NCBI RefSeq assembly: GCF_042453785.1
Contig: NC_091673.1
Coordinates: 2,363,501-2,427,500 of the forward strand
Direction of reading: 5' to 3'
DNA: 64,000 bases
Source of the DNA: Malus domestica
Taxonomy: Eukaryota > Streptophyta > Magnoliopsida > Rosales > Rosaceae
Shown here: positions 22,971-35,180 of the stretch, piece after piece
How positions within the stretch are numbered: the stretch's first letter is position 1
Layout of the letters: each line of letters opens with the position of its first letter
Program-made: the position numbers and the translations under genes
The notes under the pieces: model-generated
The model's input: only the letters and a program-made list of their open reading frames with translations
Told to the model about the DNA's origin: nothing
The model's database searches: none

Positions 22971-23517
22971 TTCAGAGAACAATAGACTGAAGACATATGT
23001 CCTTCTAGGCTCTAGCTATATATCTTACTTATATTTTGTGTCTTCTGTAAGTGGCTGCACAAAACTCTCCTTTTGCGTTACGATCGACCTTTCTGCAACG
23101 GAAAACGGAGTGTTTGGGTTCATTTTTGTATGCAAGGTAAAATGTATTGCTTTGTGTTGAAGTTATAGAGATGAGAAGTCCATATCACCATTATTTTTAC
23201 TCTTAACCATAAATTATTTTTGGTGCGAGGTGCTTCATTGCAGACCAAAAACAAAGGAACCATTTTACCAGTGAGCGCAACGATTGTGTCTTTTCTCGCA
23301 ACCTATTTACCTGGAATCTAGAAGATCATGAAACTCAAAATCGCAACGGAAGCGCAACGATTGTGTGTCTGTTCTCGCAAGATCTATTGAAGAATACAAG
23401 AATTTCACAATGAATAATCTATTGCAACTCTTCCCTTTCCCTCTTACTACTTTCACTATTTTTTTCCCCTCTTTTTCTTCCGTGAAGCAGTAATATGAGT
23501 ACAGTAGTCATGAATAT
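22971..23517. other. Spacer between GT14 units
   Basis: The stretch 23080-23280 resembles the 5' flank of the other GT14 copies: an acceptor-like TTGCAG on the minus strand, then an AT-rich stretch. The rest is featureless. Confidence 0.5.
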
Positions 23518-25454
23518 CTATGTGTTGAAGTGCATGATCTCCGGTGCAAACTTCAGTAGGTTATCCAAAGCAGTTGGCGGGAACTTCCTGGCGAATAAGA
23601 AACATACATCTGTAGTCCTCCCATTGTATTCACATTTCCGACCAAAACCATTCCTCAGGCCACTCAAAAGCACTGCCGTCACATTTTCGCTCGCGTACTC
23701 CGTAGGGTGTGGGCCACCCTTTTCCCAGTCAACCCAGGTCAACGTCCTATTTGCATTCTTTGCTCCAAATTTTATGTACACAAACGTTGGCAAATAATGT
23801 TCATCGGCGAAACAGTAGCCTTTGCATTTCATGAACACTGGGAAGTATATTCGATCCGATACGAATTCAAGGGCGAGGTCTCGATCAGCTTGGAACCACT
23901 GCGACCCTTTTCGCCACTGATCTATTGTAATTCCCAGGTAGTCACTCAGTTCATACCGGCCGCGTCCTACTCCACTGGGATCGTCAAAGACCTCGACGAA
24001 AGTTTGGGTGGAGTTCATGAGGTAGGAGTAGACAGTGGTGAAGTTATAGAGGGGAATGCATGATTCTGAGAGCAGAACAAAACGCTGGTTTGAGACGTCG
24101 AGAAGAGCATTCGCCAGGAGGAGGCGCTCTGCCGCGATCAGGCTCACCTTCCCCCATTCTACTTCCTGCAATTAGTACATGTTGTTGAACAGAAAATAGT
24201 GAGAACAATTGGCAACCACCTATACTGTGGAAATTATTGAGAATTACAATTTAGAAACAAACTGGCTTTACAATATAGTTATTAACACGCATTGGTTATA
24301 TTTAACTACATTTTACACCCTCAAAGTCAGTTTTAAAATGGACCATATGAATTCAATTTTTGCACGGCGTACTATCAGGTCTAAAATCTTAACAATTTAT
24401 GATTTAAAGTTATCAGATTGTATGATCGTTTAATTAAACTAATGATCTGACATACATGGAGCTCACCTTGAGCTAATGTGGAAGTCAACTATGGATCAAA
24501 AAATAAATATCACAAAGTCTCGTCTTCACCTCAATTTATGCTTCGTTACACTATATATGATATTTAATTGCACGGTTTTAGTCTTATTGCGGTTAGCGTG
24601 GCTAATACTAACCCAAACACGGATTCCACATCTGTCATGCCATCAATTTAACAGAGCATAGACAGTAACAAACAAAAAATTGTGAAAAATTGAAAGTTGG
24701 TGACTTCTTATAAAATTTTACTCCAAACAATGCGGAGGATGTAAATGTAGGTAGTACAATGTTAATTTACTTCTGTGGTTTTATAGTCTGTGTGATGAAA
24801 CTTGAGTAATAATTTCAATTCTGAAAAAAAAAATCACAGAAATATAGCTTTTACTTAGTGCAGACAAAAGGGGAAAAAACTAACCTGACTTGGAATTCGC
24901 CGGCCACCAAAAACTGGGGTTTCGGTGTACAATGAGTGATTGTAGGACGGACTTGAGTGCACATAAATTGAGTACAAACCTTGATGCCCGGCAAAGAACT
25001 TCTCCCACAGTGGTGCCAAAACAACAGGGCCCTTTGTCAAGAACATGAAAGCAACTTTTGGAACAAAATGGAATGGATATTCAGGAATCCGCGGAGTTAT
25101 AGAAGCTCTCCACAGCAGTTCTGCATTGTTCATGTCGTGAAATGCCTTCGGTGGCTTCAGATAATCCTTCAACCCTGTCCGAGGAGGACTTGACGAAACA
25201 GATGTTGTTGGGGAGGTTGCATTTGGCATTCGGGTTCTTGAAATATTGGATGGAGGAGGAGGTGAGATAGGTGAGAAGGGGAGCTGTGCGAACTGTAGAC
25301 GGCCAAATGAAAAGTCATTGAGATTGCTAAGTAAAACTCCGAGGGTTACTCCGAAAAGGAAGAGCAGGAAATATGAGAGCAGATTGAGGAGGTGGCGTTG
25401 GAGATTGAAGGATTTTGGAAAAAAGATTGGAGAGTTTGGATCTTGAGCCTTCAT
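23518..25454 (-). CDS. Core-2/I-branching (GT14, BC10-like) glycosyltransferase, copy 2
   Basis: Exons are 25454-24885 (190 codons) and 24165-23518, and the protein is 405 aa. The intron (24166-24884) is GT..AG in phase 0, joining RRIPSQ to EVEWGK. A single transmembrane anchor ([21 protein letters not shown], about residues 22-42) precedes a proline-rich stem. The catalytic region then runs [90 protein letters not shown] and [18 protein letters not shown]. The layout is that of a type II Golgi membrane enzyme; plant GT14 members act on cell-wall glycans, but the substrate here is unknown. It is closest to copy 3. Start: first ATG, and shared with copy 3. Confidence 0.93.
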
Positions 25455-26003
25455 GTTTACACAGAGATAATTATAAAAAGTTTCTAAGAAACTTGTTATA
25501 ATTAATCTCTGTTAATCAACAAAAATAAGACGATGAGCTGAGAAAATTTGGGATTAAGAAATCAAAACAATCTGAAACATAAACATATCACATGCTATGA
25601 AGATTTGGCCTTGAAATTATCTGCCGTGACGACTTTGTAGTTCACGATGGCATGGGGGGTTACCATTGGGATCTGTCTGCAATGAAATACGAACACAAGA
25701 TTTTAGTTTACTTTTCGCATATCAAGGAAAATGTATTGCTTTTGTATTAAATTTACAGAAATGAGAATTCCATTTCACCAATATTGTAACTCGAATGAGA
25801 TTTTTTTTGGGGTGAAAGGATGCTTAATCACATACCATAAACAAAGATTGATTACCTAGTAATTTTAGATTGAGGGCTTATTGTTAATTAGTTGTTTATC
25901 TATGATTGCATGCCTAATTGTATTTTCTTAGAAAAAAAAAAAAACTTTTGTGTGAAATAAATGTGATTGCTTGGGTTTGAACCAAAAAATAAAAATTACA
26001 ATT
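25455..26003. other. 5' flank of GT14 copy 2
   Basis: It is homologous to the region upstream of copy 3 (28730-29000), including a shared stretch around GATGGCATGGGG and a minus-strand TTGCAG at about 25680. That could be the acceptor of an intron in the 5' leader. No coding frame. Confidence 0.5.
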
Positions 26004-26480
26004 TGGTATGATGGTGCTTGGAGACATGGTTCCGGTCGTACTAGTTATGGTGGTGTGTTTCGGAATTTCAAGGGCCAGTTCCTTAGAGTCTTTTGTTCTA
26101 GCCTGGAGATTCTAGCTCTGGTGCGGCGGAGGTAATAGTTGTAATTAAGGCTATTGAATTAGCTTCAGTTTGGGATTGGAATTTTATTTGGTTGGAAGTT
26201 GATTCTGCTTTGGTTCTTGACTTCTTACCCTCTCCTCAATTGGCTCCTTGGCAATTGAGAGTGGAGGGTAGAAAATGCTTGCACTGAATTTCCCCAACGC
26301 TTTTTTGGACTTCTCACATTTATCGAGAAGGTAATCAAGTTGATGTTGCTCTTGCAAATCATAGTTCCTCTTCTACGAGTCTTGTCTGGTGAGATTCTCC
26401 TCCTAATTTCATTTTGCCATTATCATCGTGATTAATTATGTAGCGCTTCCTCACTACGGCTTTAGATAGGTTATCATTTA
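26004..26480 (+). pseudogene. RNase H-like fragment, probably from an L1-type LINE
   Basis: The plus-strand reading WYDGAWRHGSGRTSYGG then VFRNFKGQFLRVF, VIKAIELASVWDW, LEVDSALVLDFL and HIYREGNQVDVALA is the RVT_3-type RNase H fold seen at the 3' end of plant L1 elements. Stops and frame slips interrupt it. It lies between GT14 copies 2 and 3 and has no partner domains nearby. Confidence 0.65.
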
Positions 26481-26760
26481 TTGGCCTTGTTATATCTTGT
26501 ATTGGTTGTTATAAGTTTTGTTTGTTATGACTTATTATGGTCAAGGTTAGATTTTGTGTCTTCTTTGACAAATTATATTTTCCTTCTTTTTAATAAAGCA
26601 ACCTTATTGTCACTTACCATGATAACAATGTTGAAGTGAAAATGACTTTGTGATTTTACTATAAAAAAAATGGTATAATTAATTTGTGAATATTTTCCAT
26701 GAAAGTAACAATTTAATTTTTCAGACTACAAACAAAAATGAATTAATATGAGTACAGTAG

Positions 26761-28729
26761 TCAGAATATCTTTGTGTTGAAGTGCATGATCTCCGGTGCA
26801 AACTTCAGCAGGTTATCCAAAGCAGTTGGCGGGAACTTCCTGGCGAATAAGAAACAAACATCTGTACTCCTCCCATTGTATTCACATTTCCGACCAAAAC
26901 CATTCCTCAGGCCACTCAAAAGCTCCGCCGTCCGATTTTTGGTGGCGTACTCCGTAGGGTGTGGGCCACCCTTTTCCCAGTCAACCCAGGTCAACGTCCT
27001 ATTTGCATTCTTTGCTCCAAATTTCATGGACACAAACGTTGGCAAATAATGTTCATCCGAAAAACAGTAGCCTTTGCATTTCATGAACACTGGGAAGTAT
27101 TTTCTATCCGATACGAATTCAAGGGCGAGGTCTCGATCCGCTTGGAACCACTGCGACCCTTTTCGCCATTGATCGATTGTGATTCCCGGATAGTCACTGA
27201 GTCCATACCGGCCGCGTCCATCTCCATTGGGATTGTCATAGACCTCGACAAAAGTTTGGGTGGAGTTGATGAGGTAGGAGTAGACAGTGGAGAAGTTATA
27301 GAGGGGAATGCATGCATCTGAGAGCAGAACAAAACGCTGGTTTGAGATGTCGAGAAGAGCATTCGCCAGGAGGAGGCGCTCTGCCTCGATCAAGCTCACC
27401 GTCCCCCATTCTACTTCCTGCAATTAGTTAGCACATGTTATAGACAGAAAATAGTAAGAACAATTGGCAGCTACCTATATAGTGGAAATGATTGAGAATT
27501 ACAATTTAGAAACAATCTGTCTTTACAATAATTACTTTTACTAAGACTCCTCGGTTTATAACTACATATTACATTTTCAAAGTCATGGAGCTTTCTAAAA
27601 TGGACCACACGACTTTAATTTTTATTTGTTGTACTATCAGGTTTTAAAATATTATCAATTTAAGATTTATAGATATCTAATTGTATGATCGTTTAATTAA
27701 ATTAATGTACTAACATGCATGGAGCTCATCTTTGAGCTGATGTGGAAGTCACACCATGGAGCTCATCTTCGCCTTCACCTCAACTTATGCTTTCGGTATG
27801 CTGTACGATAACCAATTGCACGGTTTTAGTATTAGTGCGGCTAGTGTGACTTTACATAACCCAAAAATGAGTCCCACATCTGTCACACCATCAATTAACA
27901 GAGGATAGGATAGATACTAACACATAAAAGATTGAGGTGTCAAAAATTGAAAGTTGGCAACTCCTTAGGAAATTTAACCCCAAACAATGTGGAGGGTGCA
28001 AAGGTGGGAAGTCAAATATTAATTTGCCTTCTTTGGTTTTATAGTCCGTGTGATGAAACTTGACTATTCAATTCTGAAAACTATCACAGAAATATAGCTT
28101 TTTACTTAGTGCAGACAATAGGTAAAAAAAAAACTGACCTGACTCGGAATTCTCCGGCCACGAAAAACTGGAGTTTCGGTATACGATGAGTGATTGTAGG
28201 ACGGACTTGAGTGCACATAAATCGAGTACAAACCGTGATGCCCTGCAAAGAACTTTTCCCACAGTGGTGCCAAAACAACCGGCCCCCTTGTCAAGAACAT
28301 GAAAGCAACTTTTGGAACAAGACAGAATGGATATTCAGGAATCCGCGGAGTCATCGAAGCTCTCCACAGCAGTTCTGCATTGTTCATGTCGTGAAACGCC
28401 TTCGGCGGCTTCAGATAGTCCTTCAACCCTATCCGAGGAGGACTTGACGAAACGGACGTGTTGGTCCCAACAACGGATGTTGTTGGAGAGGTTCCATTTG
28501 GCTTTAAGGTTTCTGAAATATTGAATGGAGGAGGAGGTGACACAGGTGAGAAGGGGATCTGTGCGAATTGTAGGCTGCCGAATGAATGGTCCCTGAGATT
28601 GCTAAGTACAACTCCGAGGGTTAATCCGAAAACGAAGAGCAGGAAATATGAGAGGTAATTGAGGAGGTGGCGTTGGAGATTGAATGATATTGGAAAAAAG
28701 CTTGGAGACTTTGGATCTTGAGCCTTCAT
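26761..28729 (-). CDS. Core-2/I-branching (GT14, BC10-like) glycosyltransferase, copy 3
   Basis: Exons are 28729-28139 (197 codons) and 27417-26761, and the protein is 415 aa. The 721-bp GT..AG intron splits the gene at the same codon as its sisters. The start is MKAQDPKSP at 28729, aligned with copy 2; an in-frame upstream extension is ignored. The membrane anchor is [18 protein letters not shown]. The stem has a small extra VVGTNTSVS repeat. The catalytic blocks match copy 2 almost word for word ([55 protein letters not shown]). A C-terminal KIF extends it slightly. Copies 2 and 3, with their flanks (about 23490-25870 and 26745-29000), are a recent tandem duplication. Confidence 0.93.
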
Positions 28730-29898
28730 GTTACACAAAGATAGCAAGAAACTTGTTATGATTAACCTCTGTTAATCATCCAAATTAAGACGATTAGCTG
28801 AGAAAATATAGGATTAAGAAATCAAAGCAATCTGAAACATAAACATATCAGATGCCATGAAGATTTGGCCTTGAAATTATCTGCTGTGAGGACTTTGTAG
28901 TTCACGATGGCATGGGGATACCATTTGGACCTGCCTGCAACGAAATACGAAATACAAGATTTTATTTTACCTTTTGTATATAAGGTGAATAATGTAATGC
29001 TTTTTTGTTATTATCAATTTAAGGATTTGTTTTTTAAATTTGAGATTTTTTTTCCAAATTTTTAATATTTGAGATTAATGCGCTAGAAAATACAGGAAAA
29101 GAAAAAGAAACAGAGATTTATTATCTTAGTTAAAATAGTTTTGTATAAAAAAATAAAAGATTTCAAAAGATTTGACTATACCTTAGTACTTTTCAAGAGT
29201 TTTGATTTTTCAATGCCAAATTGTGGCTTAATTTTTTATTACATGCGTGTTCGATTTTATTTTTGATTTGCTAATATTATAACAGCAAAGTTTTTCTACT
29301 TTTTCTTCATTTGGAAAATACATACGATTCCTTGAGCTTTAAACAAAAATGAATTAAAGGCATAAGATGATTTAAGTCCATTATTTTCAATGCCATGTTT
29401 TGATTAGGATCCATCTGATTGTCCCCCATCAGCCTCTTTCCCTTAATTGATGAACACAAAGGGTTCAAAGATTTTTTAAAACGTTTTGTGGCAATTAATA
29501 CTTAGCAAAAATTGTAGCAATGGCAAATGGAATTTTTAGGTTATTTTGAATCGTAACTGATTACATTTCTATATATACAGGACTAGGATTTTTTCGCGAC
29601 TGCTACACTCAGGACCTTCAGTTCAATTTCAGTCCACAATTCCGTCAAATATATGCAACAGGTCGAAGCCTTTGAAATTGGGCTACCATCAACGCTTTGC
29701 TTTTAAGAGAAACAAAAACAAAAATAGCTTACCAGAAATGGAAGAATGAAGGGATTTAAATTATAAACAAAAAATTTCGTCTGGATAACCATTTTCTCTT
29801 TACTATACACTTAATCAATGTGATAATGAACATAAATCTGTTAGACCGCGATGTCGATCTTCGACATCATAAATCAAAGTAGTTTAAAATATCAAATT
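28730..29898. other. AT-rich spacer upstream of GT14 copy 3
   Basis: 28730-29000 is the 5' flank shared with copy 2. The rest to 29850 is AT-rich with no gene, RNA or clear repeat that I can see. Confidence 0.5.
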
Positions 29899-31761
29899 CT
29901 ATCTGTTGAATCGCATGAGCTTTGGCGCAAACCTCAGCAGTCTATCCAGTGTACCAGGCCCAAACTTTCTAGCAAACAAGAAACAAACATTGGAAACTCT
30001 TCCATTATATATACATGCAGTCCGATTCCTCAAGCTATTCAAAGCCTTAACCGTCACATCCGTTCTAGTAAACTTGGCTGGATGTGGGCCGCCCCTCGAC
30101 CAGTCAACCCAGGTCAAACTCCTATTTGAATTCTTCTGTGCAAAATTTATGTTCACATATGTTGGCAAGTAATGCTCATCTGCGTAGCATGAGCCCCTGC
30201 AGTAAGTTTGGAACACCGGGAAGTATTTTTTATCCGAGACAACTTCAATGGCAAGGCTTCTGTCAATTTCAAACCATTGTGACCCTTTTCGCCATTGACT
30301 CAACGAGATTTGTGGATACATGTGAGAATTGTACCTGCCACGCCCGACCGAGCTTGGATCATCATAGACTCCCACAAAAGTTTCATTGGAGCGGACGAGG
30401 TAATTGTAGACAGTGGAGAAGTTGTGGAGGGGAATGCATGACTCTGAGAGCAGAATGAACCGTTGGTTTGAGATGTCGAGAAGAGCATTCGCCAATAGGC
30501 GGCGCTCGGCCTCAATCATGTTCACATTTCCCCATTCTACTTCCTGCATTACATGTAGAATGTATAAAAATTAGTAAGAAGAACAATCTTGCAATTAAAT
30601 GAACAAGCTGCCACAAAAAGAAACTCATCGAGTGCTGCTACGTGCGCTTAACAATGCCGTTTTGTGAATCTACTAGGGTGAATAAATGTGGCCAATTAGA
30701 CAAATGGTCCATGTCATGCTCTTACTTTGCATTAACACATTTCGAATCAAGTACGAATTAACCCCATTACTGAAGGGTTTTTGACACATCTGTGACGGTA
30801 ATCGATCAAATCACATGATTATTTGAGAGATCTAAGATGATGTGAAGGCATGAGCTCCTAGACCAAATCCGTGCTTTTAAGTAGGTGGATTGTCTAAAAC
30901 AGAGCAGGCAATCTGTCAAGCATTCAACCTTATTCTGCCAACAGCTTTGTAGTTTAAATTTTTTAGTTTTAACTTTTTAGTCAATCAACTTCACATTCTA
31001 ATGTCATTGTTTAATGGATTCTTAATCTTTCTTTCAAAACTAATGTTCCCTCCAAATTTAACCTCTGCAGCCTCAATTTATTTACAGAATTGTTATTAGC
31101 ACTCTAAAATCGTCACCAGATCACGGTGTGCATGATAGCTTCAATTTCATCAAATTCAATAAAATGTAACAAATAAATTTATGCAGGAAAAGTAACTGAC
31201 CTGGCTAGGAATTCTTCTGCCATGAAAAACTGGACTTTCCGGGTGCGATCCATTGTAAGATGGATTCGAATGCACGTAAATCGAGTACAATCCTTTATGT
31301 CCTTTGAAGAACTTCTCCCACAACGGGGCCAAAAGAACAGGACCCTTTACCAAGAACAAGAAAGCAACCTTGGGAACACGGGGAAACGGATACTCGGAAA
31401 TCCGAGGACTCATCGAAGCTCTCCACAGCAACTCCACTTCGTCCATGTCGTGGAAAACCTCCGGCGGCTTTAGATATTCCTTCAATCCTACGTGAGGAGG
31501 ACGGTGACTCGTGTTGGGTTCAACTGCTTTAACGTTCGGCATTAGGTTGTGCGGATTGGATGCAGATGTTGAGGTTGAGAAGAAGGAGAACTGTGCTAAT
31601 TGCAGACTGAAGGAGAAGTCTTTCATGTAGAAGCTGAGCACCATTCCGAGGGTCAGGCCGCCGCCGAAGACGAGGAAGTAGAAGAGGAGATTGAGGAGGT
31701 GGAGCTGGACATTGAAGAGCTTTGAGAAGAAGTTTGAAGGGTTTGGATTTGGTCCCTTCAT
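29899..31761 (-). CDS. Core-2/I-branching (GT14, BC10-like) glycosyltransferase, copy 4
   Basis: Exons are 31761-31201 (187 codons) and 30543-29899; the protein is 401 aa, and the phase-0 intron (30544-31200) is in the same place as in its sisters. The membrane anchor is LLNLLFYFLVFGGGLTLGMVL; the serine-rich stem differs from copies 2 and 3. Catalytic blocks: [110 protein letters not shown]. It is the most diverged intact member and may be the older one. It has the same presumed role as copies 2 and 3. The start is the only ATG before the anchor. Confidence 0.93.
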
Positions 31762-32385
31762 ATTCTACTAACAAAAATAATATTTACAATAAAATTTGAT
31801 CAATGCTTCTGTTATGGCTTCAGAGGGTTGATCGACAAGAAAAAGTCCACTCAAACTCGTGGGATAAGAAATTTTGACAAATACCAAGTTAGATTATAGC
31901 CTTATAGGTATGAATCTATACGCCTTTTTGAACAGATGACGGGGTTCCTGCTACGACGCTGCTTCAATATATATATATATAGTGATATATCAAAGTATTT
32001 TTTTGGGATATTAACCGAAGAATCCGAATAGAAATCTGAAACCAAAAGCAAATCACTTTGAACAAATCCAGAAAGGATAAGGTATTCGTGCCAGGAATCG
32101 AAGTACAAGACAGAGTCGGGAGAAGAATGGAGAAGTTAGGGAGGGAGGGAGGGAGAGAAGAAAGGTCGGTGGCTGGCTTAAATTTATGGGTTGGGGAGGG
32201 CTGGTAACCTATACGCGGCCGTATGCTTTCATGACTTCGTAAGGCCATGGAGATGGGGTAGGGATACAACTCTCCCATCTTAATCCGTCAACAATTTGGA
32301 ATTTGAGTTTCAATTAAACCCTCTCATTTTTTTATATTATTAGTGTAATTTATTTAATTATGACAAAACACTTTCATTTTATTAA
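31762..32385. other. Upstream region of GT14 copy 4
   Basis: There is a minus-strand leader region with a (TA)n run at 31968-31981 and a GGGA/GAGG-rich purine stretch near 32139-32160. It may hold the promoter. No coding frame. Confidence 0.4.
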
Positions 32386-32534
32386 AGGAAAACTAATGAA
32401 AATGACTTGCAAACTTTGAATTTCAATAATAAGGACAAAACAAACGGTAAAGTAAATATTACTATAATTGACTTTTTAGTATAAAAATGTAATTTTTCGT
32501 TAAAATAAACAGTATCTGAAATTTTTCATTAAAA
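32386..32534. mobile_element. Short MITE-like repeat, family B copy 1
   Basis: It shares sequence with 42727-42892: AACTAATGAAAATG near the left end, GTAAAGTAAATA and TTGACTTTTTAGT in the middle, and TTTTTCGTTAAAATAAACAG near the right end. The flanks on both sides read TTTCATTTTATTAA (32372-32385 and 32535-32548), which may be the target duplication. Confidence 0.6.
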
Positions 32535-32548
32535 TTTCATTTTATTAA

Positions 32549-33809
32549 TCCTAATTAGGGTAAAAACGTAACGCTTTTAAATTTGCAAAGACACAATTCG
32601 CATTATACAATACCAAGACCCACAATTTATTTTAGTATAAATTGAAATATATATAAATTAAAGAAGAAAAAGGAAAAAAAAGTCTGTTTTTAGGGAGCCG
32701 TCGTCGTTTACTCACAGTTGAACTGAAAATTTTTGAAACGACGGAGGCGTTATTTTCGGGATTAATTGGACTTTGAAGTTGGAATATTAAAGCCGCCAAT
32801 TAATAATTTTAATTAAAAGTATTAGGGACGATTATAGTCCATGTGAAAGACGTAACTTCCGGTACACGTTTTCGTTTGACCATTCAAGCGCCCCCAGACG
32901 TTTGGGAACCAGAAAACTTCTAGATTGCATGGCCGACGGCCTTTTACCATTCCCATGCAAACAAATCAAATCATGCAAAAGATAAATCACAGGAATCTTC
33001 TTTTGAAAATCAGGGCAGGAAACTTTGACGAATTCAGCCATTCAATGTTGTATTCTTCTTTATTTATAAATGAGAGATTTTAAGTTTGAATTTCGTGAAT
33101 GATGAATTCTATACCAAATTAGGTTGTTCATTGTGTGACTTAGCCGAACTCTCAATTTTTCTAAATGTAAAATATATCATTATACTCAAAACTTTGACGA
33201 ATTCAATCTCCCAATTATTTTATTCCCTTACTCCTTTTCATGAAATTCCATGCATAATAAAATAGGAAACTTAGAGGAAATAAGGATCCGAAAACTCTAT
33301 TATGCTATGGTATATGACATGTATCAAATGAATGAATGCACAATTAAGAATTTGACAACTAAAGGTCAAATGGCTAAATTTTTTTACATATACTATATAT
33401 CAATGCACAATAAAAAAACCCAAAAGTAAACATTATAAAAAATTTCTCAGCTGTTGTTGCAGTGATTTTCGGCGGTGATCTATATTCATCATCCAAGACC
33501 AGAATTCAAATTTGCATATGATGTTTAGTACTTTGTTTTGTTTGGCTTTAAGCAAATTATAGGGATATAGATCCGAATCCCACAATTTTTCTACCCTGTT
33601 TGACACTCCGTTTTAGGAAAGATATTTCAGTGTAACCGGTACACAGGATGATACATTATGTGTCACTAAACAAATTGTGAGATATGTGTGCTAAAAAGTT
33701 AATAATTTAAAAAATAAAATTTCACACTATTCCTATTAAAACACATGATGTATCACTTGTGCTTCCGTCATAACTAAAAATTTCTCCCATTTTAGATACA
33801 AATTAGAAG
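32549..33809. other. AT-rich spacer
   Basis: Nothing I can support as a gene. Short frames near 32832-33041 show no family pattern or splice logic. Confidence 0.4.
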
Positions 33810-34031
33810 GGACAAGGATTGTCTGCCCTTCTTGTTCCCGTGCCCTTCTATGCCTTCTTGTTTTGTGTGGTCACGGTTAAGCCACGTTAATATTTTATAT
33901 TATTTTTTTTATAGAGATAATAAGATAAAAATGAATAGTAATATAAAACGTTGACGTGACTTAACCGTGACCACACAAATAAGAATACATGGGAGGGCAC
34001 GGAAACAAGGAAGACAGACAATCCTTGTCCG
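33810..34031. mobile_element. Palindromic MITE (family C) with long inverted repeats
   Basis: The two halves pair over about 90 bases: GGACAAGGATTGTCTG on the left returns inverted as CAGACAATCCTTGTCC on the right. Inner blocks TGTGGTCACGGTTAAG and CTTAACCGTGACCACA also pair. An 8-bp direct repeat ATTAGAAG flanks it (33802-33809 and 34032-34039). Long TIRs with an 8-9 bp duplication suggest a Mutator- or hAT-type source. Confidence 0.8.
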
Positions 34032-34373
34032 ATTAGAAGTGATGAGCGTGAAAGAAACTGTGCGTAATCCGTGCAAGTAAATCATCTGCTGACAAGAAGG
34101 CACCGTTCCCTGTATTAATATCTACACCAAAAAGAAATGGTGTTGGCCCGGAGGGTGGGGCTAATAAAGCATTGGCGTGTCAAACATTCCACAATGGACT
34201 GCGCTTACACGCATCTCGCCATTGTCAAATCTTCGTTCGTTTTTTTTTTTTTTTTTTGTCGCAATCATCGTTCGTATACATGACTTAGTTTATTTTACTT
34301 TCTTCAACAAAAACTATTTCACTAATGGCTTCCAAACAACACTTTTTAAAAGTGTATGCAGGTTGAATTTAAA

Positions 34374-34571
34374 GAATGAGAATCCTCTATGGATAGGATT
34401 TTGAAATTTTTTTAATTGTATTCGTTTATCGGAAATTGTGTGTTTTCGTCAGGTACTATTTACATTCAATTTGAAATAAAATAATTTACAATAATTTTTT
34501 ATCGCACGATATACAATGAATGTACATGATTGGAGAATTCCCATGATCTTCACAAAGATGATCCTCATTCA
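34374..34571. mobile_element. MITE, family A copy 2
   Basis: The ends pair (GAATGAGAATCCTC and, reversed, GAATGAGGATCATC). The core has the same TATCGCACGATATACAATG-type block as copy 1. The flanking direct repeat AATTTAAA is at 34366-34373 and 34572-34579. Confidence 0.72.
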
Positions 34572-34718
34572 AATTTAAAAACTAGTGGACTTGAGCCTTT
34601 AATGAATAATTTTAATTCTTGTTATACTCTTTTAATTTCTTAAAATGACATTTATTGATTCTTCTACACTTTATTTTCTCCATCAGAGAACAAAGTAACC
34701 ACACCACCTACCACTACA

Positions 34719-35180
34719 ACTACTAATCTTACACCACCACCGCAATACCACCACCAGCGTTGCCAGCACCATCACAACAACAAACACAACTATCACCACA
34801 ATCACAACCGTCACCACTACCGCTATCATAGCCTCTTACCATTATTACCTCTACACTCCAGCCACCACACCCCACTCCGCAATTACCGCAACAGCACAGC
34901 CCTACCCCACCCCTTCCCCCAAAAAAAAAAAACTCATGGCTATCGCCACTGCCATTGTTGTCGCCACCTACGATTGTAACCACCAACCTTACACCATTGC
35001 CCACATCACCGCAACCATTATTACCACCACCAACAACGCCGCCTCCACCACCACCACCACACTAATGTCGCCACCTACGACTGTAACCACCAACCTTACA
35101 CCATTGCCCACATCACCGCAACCATTATTGCCACCACCAACGCTGCCTCCACCACCACCACCACACTAATGTCGCCACTT
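34719..35180. repeat. CCA/CAC-rich low-complexity tract with a tandem duplication
   Basis: Long runs of ACC/CCA triplets fill the stretch. A unit beginning TCGCCACCTACGA at 34961 recurs at 35068 (period 107) and starts again at 35172. The long open frames here are by-products of triplet repetition and not genes. Confidence 0.8.

Noticed and set aside
22255-23160. Short plus-strand frames opposite the GT14 fragments
   Set aside because: They are shadows of the 5' flank repeats; the homologous flanks near 25700 and 28950 do not keep them.
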